The notes under the pieces: model-generated
What the model saw: the letters and a program-made list of their open reading frames with translations, nothing else
Databases searched by the model: none
Told to the model about the DNA's origin: nothing
Part shown: piece after piece, positions 6,293-13,711 of the stretch
Layout: each line of letters begins with the position of its first letter
How positions within the stretch are numbered: the stretch's first letter is position 1
IMG/VR virus record: IMGVR_UViG_3300047586_000032
Span: 1 to 22,039 of that record
Source of the DNA: a virus
Reading direction: 5' to 3' (one strand)
DNA length: 22,039 nucleotides
Program-made: the position numbers and the translations under genes

Positions 6293-7999
6293 ATGACAGA
6301 TGAAACCGACAAATATGGAATGCAGATGGCGGGGATGACCATCACACCTGGGCTCCTCAGCCAATTTAACGACCGACAACTCTCACAGGAGTGGGAGATG
6401 CACAACGAATGGTCCAAAGACGCGACAAGAATGCAAAAATCAGCCAAGGCATATTCCACTCCTGGTGAGATGATTTTTGACGAGTTGCAGCGAAGAGGGA
6501 TCAGAATTAACCTGCGTCTTCCATTAGTTCCTAAAGACTTCCGAGTTGAAGGAACTGAAGAAGAACTAGCCAAAAGCGGCCTTCCGATGGCGGCTGCAGG
6601 AACCAGCTGGGATGCTGGTGCTGCACGCGCTGCGCTAAAGAAATGGGCCACCAAAGGCGATGGAACGATTGACGTTGCAAAATATGGTAGGGCTTTTCTA
6701 TTTCACGGAACGCCAGCTAATCTGCTCGGGTCGTATAAGTTTCCTATAGCGACCATTATCAATGGGAAATTAACCGCTGTACCTAACGCGATCCGTGCGG
6801 CAAAAGGTCGTTTGGCTGGAAGCAGTATTCCTGCCGCTGCTAAAGCACGGATCGCGTCTATCCTAAGTGGCTATTCGAGCCGATTGGGATGGAACGATCT
6901 TCACAAGTCAGACGTCAAACCACTACACCCAGTCATAAAAGATGACCAACCACTCGTTGCCTTCGTAAGCGGTTCGCCAGACTTTGACGAAGCAATGAGA
7001 AATGAACCGATTGTAGGCGTCGCGGGCAACATCTTTGCCAAGCGTTACCTCGAGCCTCTTGGCCTCGCTAAAAGCGACGTGGCCATACTTCACCAAGTCC
7101 CCGTCCTCCTCAAAGGATTCGACGGCGGTGCTCGAGGACCCACACCACAGGAAGTCCTTGAATGGAAAGAGTGGGTCGCTGACGAGCTTGATACGCTCGC
7201 TCCAGACATAACAATCGCGCTTGGCCATGGGGTCGGCGAGGCCGTACCTGCTGACTTCACGCTACCGCACCCCAAAGTCCTGATGAAATCAGGCTCACAG
7301 ATGCGCGACGCCTACACTACGGATGAATTGAACCGCAAACTAGGGGTTATTAAGGAATATCTCGATGAACGTCGAGAAGCGGCTGTTAGCGAGGTGCTAA
7401 CGCCGGAAGAACCGAATAACGGTAATCAGGGCGAACAGTATATGAGGAAGTCCGCCCTTGATAACAATGAACATCAATTCAGCTTGTTTACGGCTGATGA
7501 ACCAGATAAACGGAATCTGATCTTCGGGGTTGTTTATAAGCCGGACACACTCGACTCGCAGAAACAGTGGGTGCCTCCAGAAGTATTGGAAGATGCAGCC
7601 CAATGGTTTATGAAGCATAGTCAGTTGACGGATACCGAACATCAGGAACTGGCCGGAGCTAGGATTGTTGAAAGCTACATCGCGAAAACCGACGAAAATA
7701 TCTACGGACGCGATGTTCCGAAGGGCAGCTGGGCTGTTACCACGGAAGTTAGCGATGACCTGAAAAAGGACATCGACAACGGCCTGTATAACGACTACAG
7801 CATGTTCGGGAAGTCGATGGCACTTTATGGGGCTGTTCCGCCAGGCTATGAACCTGCGAGTGACGAGGAGCGCATGGCTATTGCCAAGTTGGAGAAGGTG
7901 AGGCCAGTCACGCTAGGATTTGTCAACGATGGCGCGGCTAAGGAACCGTTCATAATCGTGAAGTGCTCAGGCGCCGATTGCCCATTGGAAAATGCTTAG
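6293..7999 (+). CDS. XkdF-type maturation protease with embedded uracil-DNA-glycosylase-like domain
   Basis: 568 residues in three parts. (a) About 100-200: GTSWDAGAARAALKKWA and a following LFHGTPANLLGSYKFPI region, a pattern I know from phage prohead-protease proteins. (b) About 219-362: a domain that reads like a family 4-type uracil-DNA glycosylase, with EPIVGVAGNIFAKRYLEPLG, PDITIALGHGVGEA and LPHP; the usual GEAPG first motif is replaced by SGSPD, so activity is uncertain. (c) About 405-517: XkdF-like domain (FGVVYKPDTLDSQKQWVPPE, then NDYSMFGKSMALYG), the putative serine protease that processes the prohead. The next gene is a scaffold-like protein, as expected for a protease. The glycosylase-like insertion is the odd feature. 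Confidence 0.85.
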   Translation: MTDETDKYGMQMAGMTITPGLLSQFNDRQLSQEWEMHNEWSKDATRMQKSAKAYSTPGEMIFDELQRRGIRINLRLPLVPKDFRVEGTEEELAKSGLPMAAAGTSWDAGAARAALKKWATKGDGTIDVAKYGRAFLFHGTPANLLGSYKFPIATIINGKLTAVPNAIRAAKGRLAGSSIPAAAKARIASILSGYSSRLGWNDLHKSDVKPLHPVIKDDQPLVAFVSGSPDFDEAMRNEPIVGVAGNIFAKRYLEPLGLAKSDVAILHQVPVLLKGFDGGARGPTPQEVLEWKEWVADELDTLAPDITIALGHGVGEAVPADFTLPHPKVLMKSGSQMRDAYTTDELNRKLGVIKEYLDERREAAVSEVLTPEEPNNGNQGEQYMRKSALDNNEHQFSLFTADEPDKRNLIFGVVYKPDTLDSQKQWVPPEVLEDAAQWFMKHSQLTDTEHQELAGARIVESYIAKTDENIYGRDVPKGSWAVTTEVSDDLKKDIDNGLYNDYSMFGKSMALYGAVPPGYEPASDEERMAIAKLEKVRPVTLGFVNDGAAKEPFIIVKCSGADCPLENA

Positions 8000-8007
8000 A
8001 GACAAAC

Positions 8008-8013
8008 AGGAGA
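8008..8013 (+). promoter_or_regulatory. Ribosome site placing the scaffold start at 8021
   Basis: AGGAGA ends 7 bases before ATG 8021. The in-frame GTG at 8015 would be too close to it. Confidence 0.6.
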
Positions 8014-8020
8014 TGTGTAT

Positions 8021-8776
8021 ATGGGCAAAAAAACCCAGGACACGCCTTTAGACCCGTTACTGGCCAGTCGAATTGAAGAGATTCTTTCAAAGGCTTCGCT
8101 AGACGATGCAAGCAAAGACAGAGCACGAATTGGATTTGCTGCGCTTGCACCGATAGCTGACCAAGCTGATGTTATGAATAGTCTCAAGGACTTGCTCAGT
8201 GGCGAGATTGACGTTCCACCGACGACTGAAGAGCCGTTGGCTAAGAGCGTTACAAAGGACACAGAAAAGTCCGAGGAGATTAATATGGAAAAGAGCGACA
8301 TTTCAGAGAAAGTCTCTGAGATTGCCGACGAAGGACTCCGCACGGCTGTAGAAGCCATGCTCAAGAAGAGCGCGGAGGACGAGAAGGCAAAAGAGGAAGC
8401 TCTAGCAAAAGCAGCAAAGCTTGAAGACGAGAAGAAGACCGAGGAGTTTATGAAAAAGGCATCTGAATTTTCGCACCTGCCTTCTGAAGGACTCGGAGAG
8501 CTTCTAAAGAGCATTGCTGACAAAGCTCCGGAAGAGTATGAAAAACTCGAGGAGATGCTTAGAGCGACTGAGACGAACATGGCCAAATCTGCCGTTTATA
8601 AGGAGATTGGCAAGGAACAATACAAGTCGAGCAAAGTAGAAGAGACAGTGAACGCTCGCGCTGCTGAGATAATGGCTAAGTCGGAAGGCAAGGTCAATAA
8701 GGTGGCAGCGAAAGCGTTGGCATGGACGCCTGACTCCTACCAAGAGTGGCTTGACGAAGAGAAGAGGGGATCGTAA
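8021..8776 (+). CDS. Scaffold-like protein
   Basis: 251 residues, very rich in Lys, Glu and Ala, with long coiled-coil-like stretches (about 100-185) and only scattered hydrophobic positions. Position between the maturation protease and the decoration and major capsid genes is where scaffolds sit: they guide coat assembly and are then cleaved away. The C-terminal 35 residues (KVNKVAAKALAWTPDSYQEW) are more ordered and could be the coat-binding end. An internal ATG at 8285 has its own ribosome site, which could yield a 163-residue short form. Stop overlaps the next ATG (TAATG). Assignment rests on composition and position. Confidence 0.7.
   Translation: MGKKTQDTPLDPLLASRIEEILSKASLDDASKDRARIGFAALAPIADQADVMNSLKDLLSGEIDVPPTTEEPLAKSVTKDTEKSEEINMEKSDISEKVSEIADEGLRTAVEAMLKKSAEDEKAKEEALAKAAKLEDEKKTEEFMKKASEFSHLPSEGLGELLKSIADKAPEEYEKLEEMLRATETNMAKSAVYKEIGKEQYKSSKVEETVNARAAEIMAKSEGKVNKVAAKALAWTPDSYQEWLDEEKRGS
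8273..8287 (+). promoter_or_regulatory. Internal ribosome site and start inside the scaffold gene
   Basis: GAGGAG (8273-8278) precedes an in-frame ATG (8285) by 6 bases, as good as any start in the window. Use would give a C-terminal scaffold of 163 residues starting MEKSDISEKV. Nested scaffold starts are known in other viruses (lambda C/Nu3). The same bases also encode Glu-Glu, so chance is possible. Confidence 0.35.
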
Positions 8777-9540
8777 TGGCTGGAGATATCCCAGGCGATC
8801 AATATACACTACCAGCGTACGCGGATTACCGAAGTTACCAGTATTACGCCGTCTACCTAGACAGCGGCGGACGCGCACGCAAATGTTCTACCGGCGCGAC
8901 CAGTGCAGTCTTTGGAATCCTCCAAGACCTCCCTAGCGCACAGGATGTTCCGTGTAACGTAATGACGCACGGCAAGTCCTACTGTGTCTATGGCGGAAGT
9001 GTCACTGTTGGACAGAACCTTACAACCAATTCATCGGGACAGCTCGTAGCTGGGGCATCACCCACTACTGACGTTGTGGTAGGCGTCGCAGGCATTTCTG
9101 GTGACAGTGGGGACATAGGTGAGGTTTACCTTGACATACAGAGTGGCAGTCCACCTGGAGTCAGTGCAGGGAACCCAGTTATCAACCCAGTCAAAATAGC
9201 CTTGAACGGTATCACCACAGGCGCAGCGATTGTGTCCGGCATTCCGGTCAGCGGAGCAGGTCATGTCACCGGCTTCTATATGGTAGTTGACACGGTGGCG
9301 ACGCTCAGTGCGAAGGCGGCGACGATAACGCTCAGCACGGACGCGGGAGCAGTAACGGGCGGCGTTCTTGCGATGACGTCGGCGAACTGCAAACTGACAG
9401 CGGCTGTCGCATCGACGGCAATCAGCGGCGCGAACTCGGCTATAACTGCGAGTAGCACGATAACCTTGACAGCGAGCGCAGTCACATCATTTGCGGGTGA
9501 CGCGGGGTATGTCTGGTTCTACTTCGTTACTACGGCCTAA
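8776..9540 (+). CDS. Capsid decoration protein (DUF2190-like) with extra C-terminal domain
   Basis: 254 residues. The first 120 or so read like the small beta-rich decoration family that caps capsid surfaces: LPAYADYRSYQYYAVYLDSG, GILQDLPSAQDVPCNVMTHG, VGVAGISGDSGDIGEVYLDI. From about 140 a Thr/Ser/Ala-rich beta domain follows, with little charge, likely displayed outward. Located directly before the major capsid gene. GAGGGGAT precedes the ATG. Cys residues at about 37, 60 and 70 are not in a recognised motif. Confidence 0.75.
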   Translation: MAGDIPGDQYTLPAYADYRSYQYYAVYLDSGGRARKCSTGATSAVFGILQDLPSAQDVPCNVMTHGKSYCVYGGSVTVGQNLTTNSSGQLVAGASPTTDVVVGVAGISGDSGDIGEVYLDIQSGSPPGVSAGNPVINPVKIALNGITTGAAIVSGIPVSGAGHVTGFYMVVDTVATLSAKAATITLSTDAGAVTGGVLAMTSANCKLTAAVASTAISGANSAITASSTITLTASAVTSFAGDAGYVWFYFVTTA

Positions 9541-9549
9541 AGGAGGTGA
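9541..9549 (+). promoter_or_regulatory. Near-perfect ribosome site of the major capsid gene
   Basis: AGGAGGTGA, preceded by AA, is complementary to the 3' end of 16S rRNA over its whole length and lies 6 bases ahead of ATG 9556. It fits the need for a very abundant protein. Confidence 0.8.
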
Positions 9550-9555
9550 AGAAAG

Positions 9556-10566
9556 ATGCAACCAACGCAATCAATGATTCACACGAATGTTCCAATCACG
9601 GAATTTTCGGAAATGTACCGACAGCAACAGACCGCCTTTATCGCGGATCGACTTGCACCCAATCTTGGCCTCCCTAACAAGACTGACATCTACTACACGT
9701 ACAGTCAGGCTGACTTCATGAGAGATGAAGTCAAAGAGAGGGCCGCTGGTACTGAATCACAAGGAACCGAATACGGACTAAGCTCAAGCGATTATAAGTG
9801 TCAGAGGTGGGCCTTGCACAAAGACCTGACCGACGAAGACGTTAAGATCGCTGACTCGATGCTTGACCTCCACCAGGACGCGACGCAAATCCTCATGGAT
9901 AAGATGTTGCTCAAGAGAGAAACCAACCTTATCAGCACTGTCTTCAAGACAGGCGTTTGGACGGGAGCTCTTGCTGGGACTGACATCACTGCAGCTGCCC
10001 ACGGCAACGAGTCGTGGACCAGTAGCAGCCAAGTGGTTTGCCTTTGGAGCGACAAGACCAACAGTACTCCAGTGACCGATATCGTGAATGCGTGCTACGA
10101 CCAAGCTGAGATCACAGGACAGATGCCTAACACGCTTGTTCTTGGTCCCAGAACGTTCCTAGCACTCAAGAACCACCCTGATATCAAACAGCAATATATG
10201 TACACCAGTCCGGACTCCATCACGACCGAGATGCTTGCTCGCGTATTGGAGATCGACACGGTTCTTGTACCAACAGCAATCAGCAACACCTACAAGAGGA
10301 AAGTAGCTGGCACGAAGTCTATGTCCTATCTGTGGGGCAAGGACGCGCTTCTATGCTATGTGGCTCCGAGAGTCGCCCTAAAGACGGCTACCTCGATGCT
10401 GACCATAACATGGAACAACGCACCTGGCGCAGCCGCAGGCGGACAGGCCATCAGCACAATACCGATACCTGAGAAGAAAGTCGAGAGAGTCGAAATTGAG
10501 GCTTTCTGGACTCAGAAGGTTATCGGGGCTCCGATGGGCGCTTACTTCAGCAGCGTAGTGAGCTAA
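9556..10566 (+). CDS. Major capsid protein (HK97 fold)
   Basis: 336 residues. It forms the capsid shell. Features of the fold: N-terminal arm (about 1-75), spine-helix region with LHKDLTDEDVKIADSMLDLH (about 90-115), the peripheral domain, and the axial stretch CYDQAEITGQMPNTLVLGPRTFLALKNHPDI (about 178-208), which is the typical middle-of-protein pattern. The C-terminal part (VERVEIEAFWTQKVIGAPMGAYFSSVV) is the closing strand. No N-terminal scaffolding domain of the HK97 kind is seen; a separate scaffold gene is present instead. The strong ribosome site and the flanking genes support the call. Confidence 0.9.
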   Translation: MQPTQSMIHTNVPITEFSEMYRQQQTAFIADRLAPNLGLPNKTDIYYTYSQADFMRDEVKERAAGTESQGTEYGLSSSDYKCQRWALHKDLTDEDVKIADSMLDLHQDATQILMDKMLLKRETNLISTVFKTGVWTGALAGTDITAAAHGNESWTSSSQVVCLWSDKTNSTPVTDIVNACYDQAEITGQMPNTLVLGPRTFLALKNHPDIKQQYMYTSPDSITTEMLARVLEIDTVLVPTAISNTYKRKVAGTKSMSYLWGKDALLCYVAPRVALKTATSMLTITWNNAPGAAAGGQAISTIPIPEKKVERVEIEAFWTQKVIGAPMGAYFSSVVS

Positions 10567-10585
10567 ACAAAATAAAGCGGAACAC

Positions 10586-10590
10586 GGTGA
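10586..10590 (+). promoter_or_regulatory. Ribosome site placing the adaptor start at 10596
   Basis: GGTGA ends 5 bases before ATG 10596; the in-frame GTG at 10587 is inside the motif and is less likely. Confidence 0.55.
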
Positions 10591-10595
10591 GAAAC

Positions 10596-11000
10596 ATGCA
10601 CTTCACATATGGCGGCGTCTTAACTGACACGAACGGAGCAGCAGACAAACCCTTAGACTGGGTGCGGTTTCTCATCGGAGACACCGCTGTAAATGATACA
10701 CAAAACCAATTACTCTCCGACGAGGAGCTTCTAGCACTCATCGGAACTGAAACAGACAAGGACGCTCTTCACGCTCCTGCAGCAGATGCGGCAGAAGCCA
10801 TAGCCACAATGTTCAGGAAATTCCCACCTACGCGAGTAGGCGGCCTGGCAAACAAAGACCCACGATATATCGTGGAGCAATACGAGCTATTGGCTGAGGT
10901 TCTAAGGAGCCATATCGGCAACACTCCGATGATCTACGCGGGCGGCCTTGATAAGCCGAAGGCGTTTTACTCAGAACAATGGGAGGACACCAGCTGGTGA
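10596..11000 (+). CDS. Head-tail adaptor protein
   Basis: 134 residues. It would sit under the portal as the first neck ring. The family signature is clear at the N-terminus: DWVRFLIGDTAVNDTQNQLL followed by SDEELLALI, then an Ala-rich helix (AADAAEAIATMFRKFPPTRVGG), then a YELLAEVLRSHI helix. Length and place after the major capsid gene are typical. ATG 10596 chosen over a GTG upstream because of the GGTGA motif. Its end overlaps the next gene (GTGA at 10997-11000). Confidence 0.8.
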   Translation: MHFTYGGVLTDTNGAADKPLDWVRFLIGDTAVNDTQNQLLSDEELLALIGTETDKDALHAPAADAAEAIATMFRKFPPTRVGGLANKDPRYIVEQYELLAEVLRSHIGNTPMIYAGGLDKPKAFYSEQWEDTSW

Positions 11001-11350
11001 CGAGAATACCGCTCTATCTGGACCTACCTGACGTAATCGAGATTCAGAGCAAGCCCGACGATGCTACCACTGGTGGCGGCTGGGAAAACCGCTGGCCGAC
11101 GTTCGCTGAGCATGTGCGGGCCGAAGTGATCCCGACTAATGCCGAAGAAGTAATTATTGGTGACAGGCCGCAGGCCGAGATAGTTTACTCGATTATCATA
11201 CCGGCCAAGGTGAAAGGGCTTCTTTCATCAATGCGAATCATCTGGAAAACACGGGAGCTTTATATCACCGCTATAATGCCAGAGATCGCGGAGAATGGCG
11301 TCCAGATTGTCACCGCAAGAGAGCGGCAATACGATCCTGAAATGACGTAA
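10997..11350 (+). CDS. Head closure protein
   Basis: 117 residues from the GTG chosen here; an in-frame ATG at 10979 would add six residues. It belongs to the head-tail joining proteins (SPP1 gp16-like) that seal the neck. The strand pattern HVRAEVIPTNAEEVIIGDRPQ, then YSIIIPAKV, then MRIIWKTRELYITAIMPEI is the small beta-barrel typical of these proteins. GGGAGG (10981-10986) lies 10 bases ahead of the GTG. It directly follows the adaptor, the expected order. Confidence 0.8.
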   Translation: MTRIPLYLDLPDVIEIQSKPDDATTGGGWENRWPTFAEHVRAEVIPTNAEEVIIGDRPQAEIVYSIIIPAKVKGLLSSMRIIWKTRELYITAIMPEIAENGVQIVTARERQYDPEMT

Positions 11351-11364
11351 CGGAGGTGATTGCG

Positions 11365-11505
11365 ATGACGAATGCAAGCGATGTTCAGGCTGTAATCACA
11401 GCGATCAACACAGTAGAAACTGATTTAGGAACGACCTCGGAATGGGTTTACTTGACTCTCAAACGAATGAAAGCAGACCTGTATCGAATCAAGAGAGGCG
11501 TCTAA
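11365..11505 (+). CDS. Small hypothetical protein, 46 residues
   Basis: Helical-looking protein MTNASDVQAVITAINTVETD followed by TLKRMKADLYRIKRGV. GGAGGTGA (11352-11359) is 5 bases ahead of the ATG, a very strong ribosome site. It lies between head closure and the surface-protein cassette. Too short to assign; a structural peptide is possible. Confidence 0.65.
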   Translation: MTNASDVQAVITAINTVETDLGTTSEWVYLTLKRMKADLYRIKRGV

Positions 11506-11557
11506 ACCCTAGATCAGCGATTGACTCACACGAAAAGGTGGAAGGAGGTAAAAACGT

Positions 11558-12625
11558 ATGGAGTCTAGTGCGGTCTATTTAACAGACCGAAATAACAAGC
11601 CTATATTATTCGCGCATAAAGTGCGTGCAATAGGCGCCCTGACGAAAGGGGAACTGGTTTATTTTAACGGCTATCTCAATGGCTATCCTACGGTAGCTGC
11701 AGCCGACGGTTCCGACGTTACCAAGCCCGCGCAGCTTGTGATGCTGAGGGCAGTAGCAGATGGGCAAGTAGGCGAAGCGAAAGGGGTAGCCACTGTCGGC
11801 GACTTTGACACATCAGCTCAGTCAGTAGGTGATCTGGTGTATCTCAACGTCACCACGCCAGGCAGCATTCAATATACCGCGTCAACTGACACAGGAACGC
11901 AGGTTCAGCCGATTGGCGTAGTAGCAATCGCAAGCACCACAGGGTCGATCTACTTCTACCCAGGGATCTCTTTCGAGACTCAGCTGGGCGGCTCGTATAT
12001 ACAGAGTGGCGCGATCACCAACTCAAAGCTCTCATCGACGGCAGTCACTGCGAACAAGGTCAACACTGGCGTTCAGAAGCTGGCAACTGCAACAGTCACA
12101 TTCGCTGGAGCAGCCCCACTGATAACAATTCCCGCAAATTCAATCGTCACCGACGTTATGACGGTTTGTACAGAGACGTTTAACGGCACAACGCCTGCAG
12201 TAACTATTGGTGATGATTCAGTCGCAGCAGGATTCTTAACGCTGGGCTTGGCGACAGGACTCACCAACGGCGTCGTGAAAGGAGAAATAGCATCAGAGCG
12301 AGGCACATTGCTCTGGGTGCCAGGCGTGTTAAGCGGAGGCGATTGGACAGTCACACAGGGAACGTACACGCCGAGCTCTTGGGAAGTAACTGCGTTACAC
12401 GTAGATGGCACTACGCACAGTATGGACACAAAAACGCAAGGCTCAGGAGCAGGATCGCTGAGTGCAGGGTCACAAACCAAGACTGCAGCAAGCATGACAA
12501 CGTGGGGATCACCACGGCGAAAGTATTACGCCACGGCAAATCATATAAACGTGACAATCGGCACTACAGGAACGCCAACAACCGGCGCTCTGACCGTGAT
12601 GATGACCTATCTGGTGGTGGCGTAA
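11558..12625 (+). CDS. Decoration/fibre-like surface protein
   Basis: 355 residues. Residues 1-140 resemble the DUF2190-like decoration fold (VRAIGALTKGELVYFNGY, GVATVGDFDTSAQSVGDLVYL, QPIGVVAIA). A linker with SGAITNSKLSSTAVTANKV (about 150-170), a motif common at trimerisation linkers of fibre proteins, leads into a second beta-rich domain (about 175-355). The layout fits an attachment domain plus a displayed domain. GGAGGT precedes the ATG. Second decoration-like protein in the window besides the one at 8776. Low charge and Thr/Gly richness are typical of surface beta structures. Confidence 0.65.
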   Translation: MESSAVYLTDRNNKPILFAHKVRAIGALTKGELVYFNGYLNGYPTVAAADGSDVTKPAQLVMLRAVADGQVGEAKGVATVGDFDTSAQSVGDLVYLNVTTPGSIQYTASTDTGTQVQPIGVVAIASTTGSIYFYPGISFETQLGGSYIQSGAITNSKLSSTAVTANKVNTGVQKLATATVTFAGAAPLITIPANSIVTDVMTVCTETFNGTTPAVTIGDDSVAAGFLTLGLATGLTNGVVKGEIASERGTLLWVPGVLSGGDWTVTQGTYTPSSWEVTALHVDGTTHSMDTKTQGSGAGSLSAGSQTKTAASMTTWGSPRRKYYATANHINVTIGTTGTPTTGALTVMMTYLVVA

Positions 12626-12850
12626 ATGCAGCCGGTTAAAATCTACGGCATCTATGACGACGGCACCACAGAAGGTTCGACAGTCCCGTTAAAAATTGGC
12701 TCAGATGGGTCACTTGACATTGGTTCGCTCAAGGCGTCCGTTGATGCACTGAAGACGTCAACAGACGCTCAAAAGACGTCAACAGATGCACTGAAGACGT
12801 CAGTAGACTTGCTCACGACAGCGGTTAACGCTCTCGCGGCAAAAATGTAA
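12626..12850 (+). CDS. Small coiled-coil protein with heptad repeats
   Basis: 74 residues. Residues about 1-33 are a short beta region (VKIYGIYDDG, TVPLKIGSDGS). Then five seven-residue units follow: KASVDAL, KTSTDAQ, KTSTDAL, KTSVDLL, TTAVNAL (about 36-70). Val/Thr and Leu/Gln alternate at core positions, so a trimeric coiled coil, as in a short fibre stem, is likely. The start abuts the stop of the fibre-like gene. Confidence 0.65.
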   Translation: MQPVKIYGIYDDGTTEGSTVPLKIGSDGSLDIGSLKASVDALKTSTDAQKTSTDALKTSVDLLTTAVNALAAKM

Positions 12851-12864
12851 ACAGGAGGATTAAG

Positions 12865-13317
12865 ATGACAGCAGATTCGGCGAAATGGTTTTACCTGGGC
12901 GTAAAACATATATTGAAGGGGGAGATTCCGTGGGTAGCAAGCAGCTCATCGTTTAAGATGGCTCTCTACACTACGTTTGTCCCAACGCAAGCGAGTGATG
13001 AACTCTATGCTGCCGGAAGCACACCGGCAGGTTGCACGGAAGTATCCGGCGGCGGCTATACCGCAGGCGGCACGACTCTTACGAGTGTGGCTGATCCGGC
13101 GGTTTACTCGACGACGAATTACAGTCTCTCGTCAGCCGACGCACTATGGTCAGGCACGATGACGTTTACTGGCGTCAATGGTGCTGTGATCTATTACAAC
13201 GGCGCGACCAAGTATCTTCTCGGCTACATAGCTTGGGGTACGACAAAGGCAGCACAAGGCGGCAATTTCACGGTTCAATGTCCAGCCGCAGGTTGGTTCG
13301 AGCAACCAGTAGGCTAA
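12865..13317 (+). CDS. Virion structural protein, beta-rich
   Basis: 150 residues. The pattern SFKMALYTTFVPTQASDELYA, then EVSGGGYTAGGTTLTSVAD, then GVNGAVIYYNGATKYLLGYIAW matches a family of phage structural proteins often annotated next to fibres. GGAGG lies 6 bases ahead of the ATG. It precedes the hairpin-controlled cysteine-rich gene by 37 bases. Exact location in the virion not known. Confidence 0.6.
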   Translation: MTADSAKWFYLGVKHILKGEIPWVASSSSFKMALYTTFVPTQASDELYAAGSTPAGCTEVSGGGYTAGGTTLTSVADPAVYSTTNYSLSSADALWSGTMTFTGVNGAVIYYNGATKYLLGYIAWGTTKAAQGGNFTVQCPAAGWFEQPVG

Positions 13318-13319
13318 TC

Positions 13320-13351
13320 GAGCCTCCTTTAGGGGCGCCTAGCGGAGGCTC
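13320..13351 (+). promoter_or_regulatory. Hairpin burying the ribosome site of the YkgJ-like gene
   Basis: GAGCCTCC (13320-13327) pairs with GGAGGCTC (13344-13351); inside, TAGG (13330-13333) pairs with CCTA (13338-13341) around a GGCG loop. The GGAGG ribosome site (13344-13348) for ATG 13355 lies in the 3' strand of the outer stem, so translation should be blocked unless the stem opens. Confidence 0.6.
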
Positions 13352-13354
13352 TAA

Positions 13355-13711
13355 ATGGAGTATAAGGAGTGCGAGCGCTGCTTTGGGTACTGCTGTATAA
13401 GCAGCCCTTCGCACCGTTATACTGCCTTGACCGAAGTTGATATACGTGCTATAGCGAAGCATTTGAGAATCCCCCTAGAGCGCTTTAGGGAAGAGTATGT
13501 AGTGGAGACTCCAGAAGCGCTCATGTATGACCACGCACCATTTGCGAGGGCGCACATCAAGCGCCTTCCGTCCTCCCCTTGTCCTTTTTTACGCTCAGGA
13601 CTGTGCGGGATCAATTCAGTTAAGCCTGAGATATGCCGCAATGCCAAGCCGGTTCCATTAATGGGTGACGTGACGTGCGCGATGTGGAATAAAGTAAGAG
13701 CTGGAGTATAA
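13355..13711 (+). CDS. YkgJ-family cysteine-cluster protein
   Basis: 118 residues. CERCFGYCC near the N-terminus (Cys 6, 9, 13, 14) and CPFLRSGLC (about 76-84) followed by KPEICR (about 90-95) match the YkgJ family of zinc- or iron-chelating cysteine-cluster proteins; family members are thought to bind metal, but the exact role is unknown. It is embedded among virion-surface genes, overlapping the giant protein's ATG (TAATG at 13709-13713). That, and its hidden ribosome site, suggests co-expression with the giant protein, perhaps for modification or assembly; this is inference. Also Cys109 (TCAMW) near the end. Confidence 0.75.
   Translation: MEYKECERCFGYCCISSPSHRYTALTEVDIRAIAKHLRIPLERFREEYVVETPEALMYDHAPFARAHIKRLPSSPCPFLRSGLCGINSVKPEICRNAKPVPLMGDVTCAMWNKVRAGV

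Noticed and set aside
7996-8586. Antisense 196-codon frame over the scaffold gene
   Set aside because: Ser/Ala-rich mirror of the Lys/Glu-rich scaffold; no ribosome site or family pattern.
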